64,000 nt of DNA from Limnephilus marmoratus (taxonomy: Eukaryota; Arthropoda; Insecta; Trichoptera; Limnephilidae): positions 15,326,710 through 15,390,709 of the forward strand of contig OU862910.1 in assembly GCA_917880885.1 (NCBI GenBank). Direction: 5' to 3'. The position numbers and the translations under genes are program-made. Below are positions 48,076-59,311 of the stretch, one piece after another; position 1 is the stretch's first letter, and every line of letters starts with the position of its first letter. The notes below the pieces were generated by a model, which did no database searches, was not told where the DNA came from, and was given only the letters and a program-made list of their open reading frames with translations.

Positions 48076-49254
48076 TCAATATGTTTTAGGCCGCAAATAA
48101 ATGATTTGCAAACTTCTGTTTATCCTCTTAATTAAATGAATTATATCGGTAAACAAAACTCGGTTTGATTGTACGGAATATTGGACTAATTTTCAATTTG
48201 CTAACAATTGTATTAATTTAGAACTCAAACACGATAAATAAAATAAACCGCACGAAACACAATCAGTATTATCTGCGCGAGGTTGAAGTAAATTATTTAT
48301 AGGAGAGTTATTAATGGCTACTAGGCTAATCCAAAATTGCTGATTTAGAACAATTTGTATATTATTTCTAATAATAACATCATTTATTTATAACTAGCCA
48401 CTTAGAATTCAGTTTTATAATATCAGAAATCCAATTGAATAATAATATCTGCGATTCACATTTTGCATATCAATAACTGTAACAGACGTCTCTTGAAGCA
48501 TTTGCCAGATCTTGTTTACGTGAAAAATCATAGCTGGTCGCCGCACGTGTTCCTTTAAAATATTAATTGACTACCACCTGTTCAGAGAAGAGAAGAATGT
48601 TACATAAAAGGCTGCACGTGTTATTCAAGAACTAACTCACTTAGCGACCAAAACACCTTGCATTATATTGATGATTAATCCTGCATTTTTAAGTAGGTGC
48701 GTTCGCCCACCTGTGGAAATCAGGTCAACTCAGGCAAGAAAACAATACGCATGTCCAAACCAGTTTGTTATTCAAACGAAACTTAGCACACAGGACACCT
48801 GCCTCAAACACCTGGGGTAATTAAGATAAACAACAGATGCAGAAATGAAAACATGTTTACGTTTTTCTTTAAAACAGGTGTACGCAAAATTAGTATAAAA
48901 ACCGTCCGAAAATAAATATTTTAGGTCATTACCCAAGAAGTCTTTGAGTTGTTATTATCTCCCGAAACCGAAGTGACGATCGGAGTCCAGCGCCCTATTG
49001 TTTATAGTATTTGTATGGAACAAAGAAGTGGTCTCATACAATAACCATGGAAAAATATAATATGCAAACATATTTTTAATATTTATAAAATTTTGCTTTA
49101 GGCCAAAAATACATTTTTAGTAAAATCTTCCACCTCACGTATAGCGTGTGTTTCTACCTATAAAGTTATAGATTTTATTTTATTGGAGAAGAAGATAATA
49201 ATAATAATCTAAACGAAAATTTGAAAGAGCACAAGACACAGAAAAAAAGACAAT

Positions 49255-49334
49255 GGTCGCAACTGGGACTCGAACCCAGACCTCTCGTCTAACAGGGACG
49301 TATGCGTTAACGCGTAACCAATTTCGCTATTGCC
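49255..49334 (-). pseudogene. tRNA-like sequence in copy A1
   Basis: Minus strand GGCAATAGCGAAATTGG ... GGTTCGAGTCCC ... AGTTGCGACC. Box B is perfect. The anticodon region can be read as GTT (Asn-like, weak stem) or TGT (Thr-like, four-pair stem CGTC/GACG). Acceptor pairing is imperfect. Confidence 0.55.
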
Positions 49335-49502
49335 ATCTTCTGTCAAACCATCATATTTGTTAATTTCATATTTCAAATTTTTTAGAATTAACAATATTAT
49401 CTTCAACTAATTCTTTTTCCATATTACGGGCAACTACCCTTTTTATTGGAAGCAATTGTTCTAAGACTTGGTTTGTAACCTGGATAGCGTCTCGGATAAA
49501 TA

Positions 49503-49856
49503 CAGTGGGGCCTTGCTAATCCGGATAGGGAAAAACAAGACCCCTTCCGAATTATCGAGGCATCCGAATTATAGTATGCAATATTTTAATATAAATAAAA
49601 CACATTTTTAACATGGGTTTCATTTATTAAAGTAAAAATTTAAGGTCAATTTGAACAAGAATATGTATGTGTACTTATAAAAACATTCAAGCGTGTAAGA
49701 AATTTGAGCACTTAATATGAAATAAAAAAAATACTAAAAGTTAATTAACGAGTGACGGCAAATGATTGAATATTGACACGTTGTGACCCGCACGCATCCA
49801 TCCGGATTACAGCGTGCACCGAAGTAACGGGGGTCCGGATTAGCGATGCTCTACTG
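49503..49856. mobile_element. pogo/Tigger-like MITE inserted in copy A1
   Basis: Ends CAGTGGGGCCTTGCTAATCC and, complemented, CAGTAGAGCATCGCTAATCC. TA flanks both sides (49501-49502, 49857-49858). The CAGTRGRRC...TAATCCGGA type of end is familiar from pogo/Tigger (Tc1/mariner) elements. Non-coding. Confidence 0.85.
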
Positions 49857-51058
49857 TATATCCGAATTTATTCATACGGAACTATTGACTTTTTACATTG
49901 ACGGGAATAACCTTCAAAAGTTATAAAAAGAGAGCTTTCCTTATAAAAAATTGATTATAGATTTTAATTCATTCCTTTGAATATGAACGCTGCCAATTTG
50001 GGAGCGAAAAAATATTACAGCTGTCATAGGGTATGAAGAAATAAAAGTATATCCAACGTTGTCGGTGCGAGCAAGAGATTTCATGAAATAAATCCAACAC
50101 AAGTAAATGAATAACCTATGCAAAGCATCTTCAACAAAAAGGTCGAGCAAAGTAAAAGTTTTTGGATGAAAATACAACTCTTGAAAATATAGTTGAGTCT
50201 TGTTAGCGCCTTCCTTTCTGCGCAAGTCCTAAACAAAAAGGTCCCCCCGAGCTGCGTAAGTTTCCCGGAACATTATACACGTTAAGTGCACTATCTGGGA
50301 ACAAGCCGCCCTTCAGAATAGGGGTCAGGATAGATAAGGTGACCAGTTTTCTCAAATGGAAATTGAACCAGAGAAGGGAGAGAATAGCCCATAACAATTC
50401 TCGCCATCCAAAAATCTTCCAGGCGTGACGCTCCGAAGGTTAAACTTATCCGCACAATTCAACATAATGGAGTCATTTTCCAAGTGCGAAGATATTTTAA
50501 CAAATATATTGATCTCAAGGGTAACTTTGTATTCAATCAACTTTATGTTTTGCCACGTTATTTTCATTTCCACAAATAACATTTTTTTGGAATATTTTTA
50601 TTCTTATTGTGTTGATTCGTGGGGTTGGAAAAATTTTACAGTCACTTAAGAAAATTTATGTTCTTCTAAAAATGTTGGTAAGTTTATTAGCCGTCGAGCG
50701 AACATTGTAGGGAAGAGGTCTTTTCCGAGGTACTTAAGCTGTGGATCGATGGTTGAGGGGCGGAAGGGTTGTGTAAAGGATCTCCTATAGATTACACCGA
50801 AATGTCTACCGACTTATATTGGGAGAGTAAAGGAGTTCCGAGTGGTGAGTGGAGAGTCTACAGCTTTATAAGTTATCAGTTTTGATTTATTGAATGATTT
50901 ATTAGTAAAATAACTTTGAATCATCGATGATATGAATTAAATACAAGTCAATCAAAATCAATGCACAAACGTTCTAATATCTGTATTATCTGCATTAAAT
51001 GAAGAATTACCGAAACTCAATCGAAATTCTGGAAGCAGAAAAATCAGAAAAAGATATT

Positions 51059-51133
51059 GGCTCATCTGGGACTCAAACTCAGGACCTTTGGTTTTCTGGG
51101 CCGTAACTCTACCAATTGAGCTTAATGTGTCCC
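51059..51133 (-). pseudogene. tRNA-like sequence, left arm of B2
   Basis: Minus strand GGGACACATTAAGCTCAATT ... GAGTTTGAGTCCC ... ATGAGCC. Box A and box B are slightly degraded; the anticodon arm is not well formed. Confidence 0.6.
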
Positions 51134-51389
51134 TAGTTTAAAATGTTCCTATTCGATCATTTTTAACTGTATCATACATACTTCGATTACGAATTACCAA
51201 AATTATCCTTATTTTATTAACGCACATTTTATTGGCTGTATGATTGAAAGATTCAAACCCGAACTAAATGCTATTTACCTAGACTCTATCTAGATCATAC
51301 GTAAAGATAGCAGCCCATAAAATGTGCGTTAATAAAATGAGGATTATGTTGGTAGTTCTTAGCCGAAGTATGATACTTTTTTTTTTTGA

Positions 51390-51853
51390 AATTTAATTAA
51401 AATTTAATTTGATAATGTTATTATCGAGTTCTGCAATTATTTTAGTTACAGCTGTTTCGCCGACTTGTAAGGTCATTTTTAAACTGTAGTGAAGCCACTT
51501 ATGGACGACTTATTTATAATATTTTAAATGTCAATTTTTGAAGGTGTCTAAATGGATTTCTTACCGGTTAATCCAATTTGCAGAGACACTAATTGAGAGA
51601 GTGATTATGTGGGATTCGGAATCTTTCCTTTTGGTTTCCCTTGCACTAAGTGTAAGGGTTTTCTTAATTGACTTAGAATGACGTTATTGCTATGTTATGA
51701 CTCATTTAAGTGCATTATATTGTTTAGGTTTGGTAAACATACTAAGTAGTGGTGAATAAATAATTTTCCTTCCTTTTATATGTTATAATATAACGTTAAT
51801 TAAGTTATCGATAATAACATTATCAAATTTAATTTAAATTAAATTTATAAAAA
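51390..51853. mobile_element. Nested TIR element in copy B2
   Basis: AATTTGATAATGTTATTATC near 51405 is the complement of GATAATAACATTATCAAATT near 51815, inside longer AT-rich arms. About 465 bp, no coding. Removing it rejoins the B2 flank (AAGTATGATAC ... GACCGAATCGG) as found in B1. Confidence 0.65.
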
Positions 51854-51915
51854 TTAAAATGCAGTTCTACGAATTAAACACAAAAACAATTAATGAAGTA
51901 CGACCGAATCGGATA

Positions 51916-51983
51916 GGGACACATTAGCTCAGTTGGTAGGGTTGCGGCCAGGAAAGCCAAAGGTTCGAGTCCCAGATGTGCCC
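51916..51983 (+). pseudogene. tRNA-like sequence, right arm of B2
   Basis: GGGACACATTAGCTCAGTTG, box B GGTTCGAGTCC at 51962-51972, and TGTGCCC end. 68 bases; the anticodon arm is shortened compared with 44154-44228, so it is not a functional tRNA. Confidence 0.65.
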
Positions 51984-52159
51984 ATATCTTTTACTGATTT
52001 TTCTGTTTCCAGAATTTCGAGTGAGTTTCGGTAATAATGTCTTTATTTAATTAAACATTACAATAATTTGAGGTTTTACTCAATAAATAAAAAAAAAACT
52101 ATATTATTATTTCAATATCTAATATTATGTTTATGTTTCGTGTTGTCATCGTAGGGAAA

Positions 52160-53500
52160 ATAACGTATGTTAGGATGCCTGGCATGTCCCCTGTCAACTT
52201 TACTATTTCTTCTTTTCTCCCCCTGTTGTACCTACAAAATGCTCCCCTCGGCAGATTTCAGATCAACATTCCAAGTCAAACGTTATTTCATCCAATATTT
52301 TGCTGATTTTTCAATAAAAAAATATATAGTCGATTACACCGCTGCTGGGAAGAAATCGTTTCGTCGATTTTCAGCGAACCTACATACACAAAACCCCGGT
52401 CGTATAATATACTCGTATCTCAATATTTCATATGTATAGGGAGACGCGTGGTCTGGTGGAAAGTCGTCGCTATTTGTAATATACCTGCATAATGTCAGGA
52501 GGGTGTTTAACTTGTTTTATCCAGTGGAACACCTGCGCCCGTTGCCCGTGGTCGGGGCTTTACTTACGTTATGCAAGGGCACGCACTTATCCTTACCCAA
52601 AAAATGACCGTAAAAGCTTAGTTTATGAGAGAACACGTCGGGGGAGGTAGAACCAGACAGGTAGGTAATTGTACCTGTGGGTAGATTGGTGTGAATGTGT
52701 ATTTGTGTAGGAGTAGGTGGCTTGCTTGCTGCGGCGAGCGGTTCCGGTAATCCGTGTGCTCGGGACTTTACGATACGAGCTCCGGTTTATTTCAGTGCAC
52801 ATGAAGCCTGTGTGTTCTGCTAAATCGTGCCCTTACTTGCCGCTTGGTATAAAAATGTGATACGGTGGTCGGTTCACCGGCACCTTGAGTTAATACTTTA
52901 GCGCTTCCCCGGCTAGATGGGACTGTTTTATTAAAATTTATTTGATCCGTTTAACAGTGTATTTCCGGCGCAGTGTTACTACTGTTGAACTGTGAAAGCG
53001 ATTCCTACTTTAAAAAATTCTCCTTTACGATTTCTAGTTTCAATTGTAGTAAACGTTCTGGTGGTAAATGTTCAATTAGTGGTACTACAGTTGATCTGCG
53101 GAAGCACATCTTACTGTAAACAATTCATCTTCGCGATATCTAGTTTTCATTGAAACTTTTTCGATATCTTTCTAATAAATTTATTATTATTACAGAGATG
53201 GAAATAAAAACAATTTAGTTATAAAGAATAAAAATAAACGTAGTAAATACATAAATTATTTCATACTTTATACTTTGAAATCTGATTATTATTATTTATT
53301 ATTTATTGCTTCTTCACAATTTATATGTATACATATATTTTTAGCATGTAATTATTAACCCCACTAGGGTTCGCCTGTATCGGGGTTAATAATTTCACAA
53401 TTTAATAAAAATAACACACGCAAATATCGGTCATGCAAAACAGTTAAGTAAAAGCAAAATAATAAAATTTAAAATTTAAAATTTTAGATTATATTTCTAT
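52160..53500. other. No gene recognised; possible repeat of moderate GC
   Basis: The part at 52440-52860 has moderate GC and CTGCGCCCGTTGCCCGTGG near 52531, but no recognised domain. A short perfect hairpin lies at 53351-53393. Confidence 0.35.
53351..53393. repeat. 12 bp perfect hairpin
   Basis: ATTATTAACCCC and GGGGTTAATAAT around a 19-base loop. Confidence 0.8.
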
Positions 53501-53519
53501 GTTTGACAGTTATTAGATA

Positions 53520-53960
53520 TAAATCTTAACATATTAAACAAAGTCGGGTTAGTTACAACATTTATAACTCAAGAACGGCTGGACCGATTTTTATGATCTT
53601 TGATTTGTTTAATTTGTCTCCGCCCCGACTAGCAGAATAGCCAAATAAACCTCGGAAAAATTCAAGAAAAAAAGTTATGAAGAAAATTCTTTTCCTCTTT
53701 CATTTTGTATGGAACGAATTCTCATGTTTTGAAACAGCTGCAGCAATATTGTGATAAGTGTAATATTGAATAGTGAGTGAATTCCAAAAATTCAAAAACG
53801 TCAAATGTCAATGAGCTGATTGTTTTGCTTTTGTTCTTAAACATATAATGCTGACCCTCTATCTTACACACCAAATGTCAACAGTCGAAAATGAGACAAA
53901 CGGTGAACGTATTTATGTCTATTTATGTCCAAAGGAAAAATATAATAATTATAATAAATC
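53520..53960 (+). repeat. Dispersed insect repeat fragment
   Basis: TAACTCAAGAACGGCTGGAC followed by CGATTTTTATGATCTT is a sequence I know as widespread in insect genomes; class uncertain. Confidence 0.45.
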
Positions 53961-54136
53961 TCCCTCATACGTGTAAAGAAAATGAAACGCAATTCCCGTC
54001 AGTAAGTGGAAAAGTAAGAAAATCACAAAAAATATAAATCCGTACACAACGCCATCCCTGATACTGACAAAACAAAACACGGACAATTGCGCATCGATAA
54101 TTGCTTCATTTTAATTTTAAACCTTTTTTCTTACAT

Positions 54137-54256
54137 TTGCTCCACACAGGGGGCCCGGAGGAAAATAATTCCCCTCAGGATCCATGTCATCTTAGGGATG
54201 CTGCGTGGAGGGTCTTTTTAGGAAAGGAAGGAGAGGAAGGTCTGGGAAAGAACTTA
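54137..54256 (-). repeat. LINE/SINE hairpin tail, inverted
   Basis: GCTCCACACAGGGGGCCC, ATGTCATCTTAGGGATGCTG and GTGGAGGGTCTTTTTAGGAA. Confidence 0.75.
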
Positions 54257-54339
54257 ATAAAAAACTGAATTCTGCTAATAATTAACATAACAATTTTTGA
54301 TTCTGAGGCGGTACGAAGTTCCCCTGGTCTGTTAGTAGT

Positions 54340-54920
54340 TTAATAAATTGGCTGATAGAGATATTGAAAGAAGGGTGAATGCCGGTAACTCCATTAATGG
54401 TGGACTGAATGCCGTTGGCGCTAATAAAAAAACTGTCAAAAGAAGCGAAGCTAGCAGTCCACAATGGAGTCCTGGTACCTACCCTGATGTATGGCAGTGA
54501 AGCATGGAACCGGCAGAGGAAGGATGAAAGTAAGCTGAATGCTGTTGAAATGAGATCCCTGAGACGTATGTGTGGTAAAACAATGTATGATCGTGTAAGA
54601 AATGTGGATATCCGCAAAGAATGAAGGCTGATGTAAGCACAATGAGTAAGATTAAGAAAGGGACCCACAGATGGTTTGGGCATGTAGAGCGAATGAACGA
54701 AGAAAGTAGTGTAAGAAGAATATACGACGCGAATGTGAGTGGTAGAAGAAGTCGGGGACGCCCGAGGAAGACATGGCACGATCAAGTGAATCAAATACTT
54801 GAGTCGGGCCATGTCAAAAGTCAGAATAATAGAAGAGAATGTATGAGACGATGTATGAATGTGTCCTTTCTGCTTACCCCTGCGGGGAAACGGCGTGATG
54901 GTTAGTTAGTTAGTTAGTTA
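54340..54920 (+). pseudogene. RTE-type LINE, RT C-terminal tail
   Basis: Longer and better preserved than the copy at 36165. Frames 54409-54624 (AVHNGVLVPTLMYGSEAWN, VEMRSLRRMCGKTMYDRVRN) and 54621-54905 (HRWFGHVERMNEESSVRRIY, RGRPRKTWHDQVNQILESGH, RRECMRRCMNV) are joined by a frameshift. Ends with TTAGTTAG repeats at 54900-54918. Confidence 0.85.
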
Positions 54921-55387
54921 CATTTAAGTATTAAGTCTTTGAAATACTTGTATAATATAACTACCAGACGGAAAGTAGGCAGTATGTGATTAGGTTGGTA
55001 CACAAAGTCTGTTATTTCTTAAATCTAATGATATTAATGGCACATTACTTAGACATTCAGCAAGATTAAGAGCGGCACGATTATCATAAAAACCTTTTTG
55101 ACTAGGATAATTTCCCCTTTGTCCTAAAATTCTTTTGATCAATGTCTGGCTGAAATTATGCTCCCTCTGAAGATTCTTCACAAAGTCGGGCTAAATTACC
55201 TTTCTGAATTCTTTGACTTCATTTCGCCCCTATATCTATGTTAATATATGAAATATCTCACACATAAAACGTATAACAAATACATTAACCACTGATTATT
55301 AATTATTATTATTCTTTTAAATAAATTCGGTCCCGATGATATTTTCACTTATTCTAAAATAAAATTTAAATCAACATTATTATAAAC

Positions 55388-55805
55388 CAGCTGGTCCCCG
55401 GCATGCGTTGCTATGGCATTTAATAAAGAAATTGTTTCTCCCTGCGTGTCCTTTCCCATTCGTTTCGTTCCCCTTCCGCCTTCCCTTCCTCTTTCACGTC
55501 CCCTTCCACTCTCGCGTTCCCTCTCCGATTCCTCCACCTTCCCTCTCCCCACTACACTCCCCCCTTCCCCTGTCCTGCGAACCCCCCTCCCAGGTTCCCC
55601 TCCCCTCCCGTGTTCCCCACCCCCTCCAGAATTCCATACATTCAGTTTTCAAACAGCTCGCGTGCCACCTACTGCAATTTTTTTACACAAATTTCATAAT
55701 GCCATATTTTTCATAATTTTGATGTATATTCTATATTATTGTAAAGTTTTATTCAAATCCATTCAGTAGTTTTTGCGTGAAAGAGTAACAAACATACATC
55801 CACAC
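55388..55805 (+). repeat. Interspersed repeat, second copy of the 25810 family
   Basis: CAGCTGGTCCCCGGCATGCG and TTGCTATGGCATTTAATAAA, then a C/T-rich body, CAAACAGCTCGCGTGCCACC and an end TTCAGTAGTTTTTGCGTGAA. The C/T-rich part explains the frames on both strands. Confidence 0.72.
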
Positions 55806-55969
55806 ATAACCTTTATTTTTCAATTTGTCAATTTTTGCTATTTACTATAGGCAGAGGTACCTTTATTTTTTCCATTATCACTTTGTTGCATTGGTGTGAC
55901 TTATCAGTATTAAATTGATTAATTTTGTTTCTGTAATGCTTGCTGTAGTGCCAATATAGATAAATTCCT

Positions 55970-56112
55970 AACCACCCCTCATATCTATTCCTTCCCAGAA
56001 CTTCCTCTCATTCCTTTCTTAAAAAAGACCTTCCACACAGTAACCCTAAAGATGACACAGGACCTGAGGGATATTGTTTTCCTCAGGGCCAACTATGTGG
56101 ATATATTGTATT
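55970..56112 (+). repeat. SINE-like repeat tail
   Basis: AACCACCCCTCATATC, CCCAGAACTTCCTCTCATTC, CACACAGTAACCCTAAAGAT and CTCAGGGCC. Confidence 0.7.
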
Positions 56113-56269
56113 TTTTTTTAATAAAAAGTGCATATTCCACCCACATAGGTTGGCATAAAAATATTATTATTTCTATTATTATAGTGTTAGATTTAAAGCA
56201 CTGATGTCATTTATTAAGACGTATTTTCATGTAAAAGCCCTAGAGGTGTAAATAAATAAGTACATGATT

Positions 56270-57196
56270 TTCTTTTGACTCGTGAAACAAAATTTACAAA
56301 TATATAAAAATATTCATCTAGACTTTTATAAAAAGTCAATAGTTCCATATGAATAAAATCAGATTCATTTATCCAGGTTACAAACCAATTCTTAGAATGA
56401 TTGTTTCCAATAAAAAGGGTAGTGGCCCGTAATATGGAAAAATAATTAGGTGAAGATAAAATAATTAGTTAAGGCTCCGCTACCGGGTACGAAAAGAAGA
56501 AGATGGAGAGATACGAAATTACGAATGTTAGAGGAGAGCGCTAAAATTTACAGCGACAAAATCGATGCGAAAATTGTGAAAATGTTTAATAAAACACGAC
56601 TCGTTTAAAATGGAGCAAAAATCTCACTGGCATTGTCTTAAAAAGCATTTAAAAAAACACTGTGATTTTTTTCATACATTCAAATACGGCGTATTTACAA
56701 TCCCTACCGCGTTTCAGTCGCTTTATATTTTCAATATCAAAATTTAAATATTTAGAAATAAAATTATTAATTTCTAATATAAACATTGGAAAGATTATTT
56801 TATCTAGATTTTAGAACAATTTTTGTTTTTGCAAAGTGATAAAAAATTATCAATATAGAGGTGTATTTACAATATATGGGAATAATATTAAAATTTAAAT
56901 ATTTAGAAATAAAATTATTAATTTCTAATATACACATCAGAAAGATTATTTTATCTAGATTTTAGAACAATTTTTGTTTTTGCAATGTGATAAAAAATAT
57001 CCAATATAGAGGTAAATTTAAAATGTAAACTGTCGTTACCGCGACTGAATCGGTATAGGTTTTGTAAATACGCATCCCGGTTAGCCGAGAGGTCTGGGTC
57101 GAGTCCCTGTTGCGACCATTGTCTTTTTTTGTGTCTTGTTCTCTTTCAAATTTTCGTTTAGATTATTATTATTGTCTTTTTCTTCAATTTTAAATA
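56270..57196 (+). mobile_element. tRNA-like inverted-repeat family, copy A2
   Basis: Inverted relative of 49183-49990. It carries an extra ~600 bp segment (56460-57060) that includes a ~150 bp tandem duplication (AATTTAAATATTTAGAAATA at 56741 and 56892). The tRNA-like piece (57074-57117) is truncated. Confidence 0.65.
57074..57117 (+). pseudogene. Truncated tRNA-like sequence in A2
   Basis: GGTTAGCCGAGAGGTCTGGG then GTCGAGTCCCTGTTGCGACC. The 3' half matches the tRNA-like block at 49255-49334; box B has lost a base. Confidence 0.55.
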
Positions 57197-57199
57197 TGG

Positions 57200-59300
57200 A
57201 TTTAAAATATATTATTCAATGTAGTTACAAACAAAGTCCATATATTTCTTAAATGTAGTCCCATTTGACAGTTATATTAAACTAAAAAAGATTTTTTTTT
57301 TCGAAAACGGGAAAGTTTCGTTTAAAATGTTTGTTTTTGCCTTGTATATTTGTCAAGATGAAGACAGAATAACAAAAACATCGCAATGCTAACAAATATT
57401 ATGAAGCTTGCCAACTTCTAGGTTTGCCTGAAAAACTACCCCCAAACGAGCATCATTTATTATTTCCCTTTCCAAATATGAAAGCACTGTTAACTCTTTC
57501 CACCCAGATCGTATCGTTGAAGTCCGTTGTATTATTCACATTTCTCAAAATACAAAACGCCAACAATAATTGGACATTAAACCTTCGGTACTAAAAACTT
57601 TATGTGTTAATGACGCGCTCCGTTAATGATGGAATACATTTACGTCTATATTTGAATGTATGAAAAGGAAAATAAAACGTTTGTTTCAAACAAGTCAGCC
57701 ATTCGGGACAATCTCCCAGGGACCGGGACATACATATTTATGAGGAGCGTTGATCCGGAGCTGATAAAATTGGGTTAAAAACGGGAGGTCAAGGCAAACA
57801 ACATTTTTTAAGCGGAGCATTTTTTGGGAGAAAAGATATAAAAAAGGTTTGTTCGAGAAAAAAAACAATAACATTCATTTGATTTTCAGAAATATTTTCG
57901 ACTGCAAAGAAAATACTCCTAAAATTTAATATTTTTTTTACAATATCGAACGTTATTAATAACTCAGCGTCTGCGTGAATTTGTATTTCAGAACCCAGTT
58001 TCGAGTGCATATTGTTGACGCTACGCCGTACGCGTTGCGCCACAAATAACATCTGTGTACGTGGAATTTCAAACAAAACTATTCGTTGTGATTCGGTTTT
58101 AAATTAAAGATGTCGCCACTTACGTCAGCAGCTCGCATGTGGACGTGTCTTCCCTAGGTATAGGTTCTACGGATTTATGTGTAGAATTTAAGTATCTTTC
58201 CGGATATGGAGAGATTACATATGACGTCATTGCCTGTGACGGTTACTTTAACTCGGTGACTAGCTGTCACTGGATCACAGGATTTCCGAGGCACTGGCTA
58301 TTTTTGGAACCAGTTCTTATCGGATTTATAAAATGGTTACCTACACACCCAAACTGGGAGAAGCCGAACTAAAAGCCGCCTACAATCTACAGCTAGCAGC
58401 AAAAACCTGCCGAGCGGGTTTTTAACTGCTAGCTGTAGATTGTTTTAATAAAACGATATTATTGAAATTCTGTTTCTAAAAAATGTGTTTCGTGTAATGG
58501 TATTTTTAATCACGTTCTTGGTTGAAATCTCAATTTCGTATCGTGTATTCGATATAAAAATAAGCGGGAGAAATAAAGTTCGACATTTTAGTGAAAAGAA
58601 AACATCTGCGGTAGGGTAAAAAAGCACATGGGAGGTGGAGCTCTTTTGCAGACCAAATATAGGATTCCCTTGAGCAATTCCGCCGAACAAGTGTCTGCAC
58701 TTGTGAATAGCTTCTGCGGTAGACAAATAATGTTACAGAACAAAATTACCGGAGAAAAAGGAAAAGCTCGACGAATAGGCAGGTTTATTCTGTTCAATTT
58801 AGAGCTTTTGGAAGAGAGATCCGCTAGAAGACGAGAAACGTCTTTTCACAAAACCGGAAAATTGTATTGTTTACATTTTACGACTGAGTTTCAAAACGAC
58901 AAGAGACAGGAAGTAATTGAGTGATGTGCCAAGATGTCAAAGAGAATTTCCAAAAGACAAGAGTTTCTCTTTCTCTACTGGAAAGAAAGAAAAAAAAACA
59001 CAAAAGAATTTAAAGTCAATTTAACAATGGTTGCTGTGACATTGTGGTTGAGATAATAATGGAATCTTTTCATTTGCCCTGAATCGGATCTTTCAAAAGC
59101 ACGCTTCGAAAAAAAAATCACCCATTTTACAGGAATACTAAATATGCATTTGAAAACAATATTAAAAAAAAAAACAATTATAGCCATACATTCATATTTG
59201 CCGGCAGCATTTTGAAATATTTATGATACAGTAGATAATTTATTTAATGTGAATGTGCCATATAATTCGCGAGCGCGTGACAGGAGCACATAAAAAGGAG
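57200..59300. other. Intronic DNA without recognised genes
   Basis: Apart from the hairpin at 58382-58443 I find no supported feature. The frames at 58139-58372 and 58628-58924 have no known domain or splice context. Confidence 0.45.
58382..58443. repeat. Hairpin with 18 bp perfect outer stem
   Basis: ACAATCTACAGCTAGCAG pairs with CTGCTAGCTGTAGATTGT; an inner stem AAAAACC/GGGTTTTT continues it around a short loop. About 62 nt in total. It could be a pre-miRNA-like fold or a tiny MITE remnant. Confidence 0.7.
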
Positions 59301-59311
59301 GATAAACTCAC

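Larger units (their letters stand above)
49183..49990 (-). mobile_element. tRNA-like inverted-repeat family, copy A1 (interrupted)
   Basis: Inverted counterpart of 56270-57196. Both share the end (AATAATAATCTAAACGAAAA, TTTGAAAGAGCACAAGACAC), a tRNA-like block ending GTTGCGACC, the TATTACGGGCAACTACCC segment, GGTTTGTAACCTGGATA and TATTGACTTTTTA. It is split by a 354 bp TA-flanked MITE at 49503-49856. Confidence 0.7.
50991..52068. mobile_element. tRNA-like inverted-repeat element, copy B2 (nested insertion)
   Basis: Left arm (50991-51235) contains TACCGAAACTCAATCGAAAT and AGAAAAATCAGAAAAAGATA, then an inverted tRNA-like sequence, then TTAATAAAATAAGG-type spacer on minus. The right arm mirrors it with a second tRNA-like sequence (51916-51983). 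Head-to-head tRNA-like units with 3' ends outward. A separate TIR element (51390-51853) splits the right arm. Confidence 0.75.
38222..59311 (-). other. 21.1 kb intron of the CUB-domain gene
   Basis: The donor at 59311 (GTGAGT on the minus strand) and acceptor at 38222 (CAG) are phase-compatible, so no coding exon is required between them. The interval is filled with repeats: CR1/Jockey-like and RTE tails, tRNA-like inverted-repeat elements, MITEs and a minisatellite. That these exons are directly joined is an inference from phase and domain order; an additional exon of length divisible by three cannot be excluded. Confidence 0.6.

Noticed and set aside
47669..48079. 136-residue minus frame rich in G, F and L
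   Set aside because: Antisense reading of the 27 bp minisatellite.
58628..58924. 98-residue plus frame with charged C-terminus
   Set aside because: No domain, no splice context and overlapping minus frames; cannot be supported as a gene.
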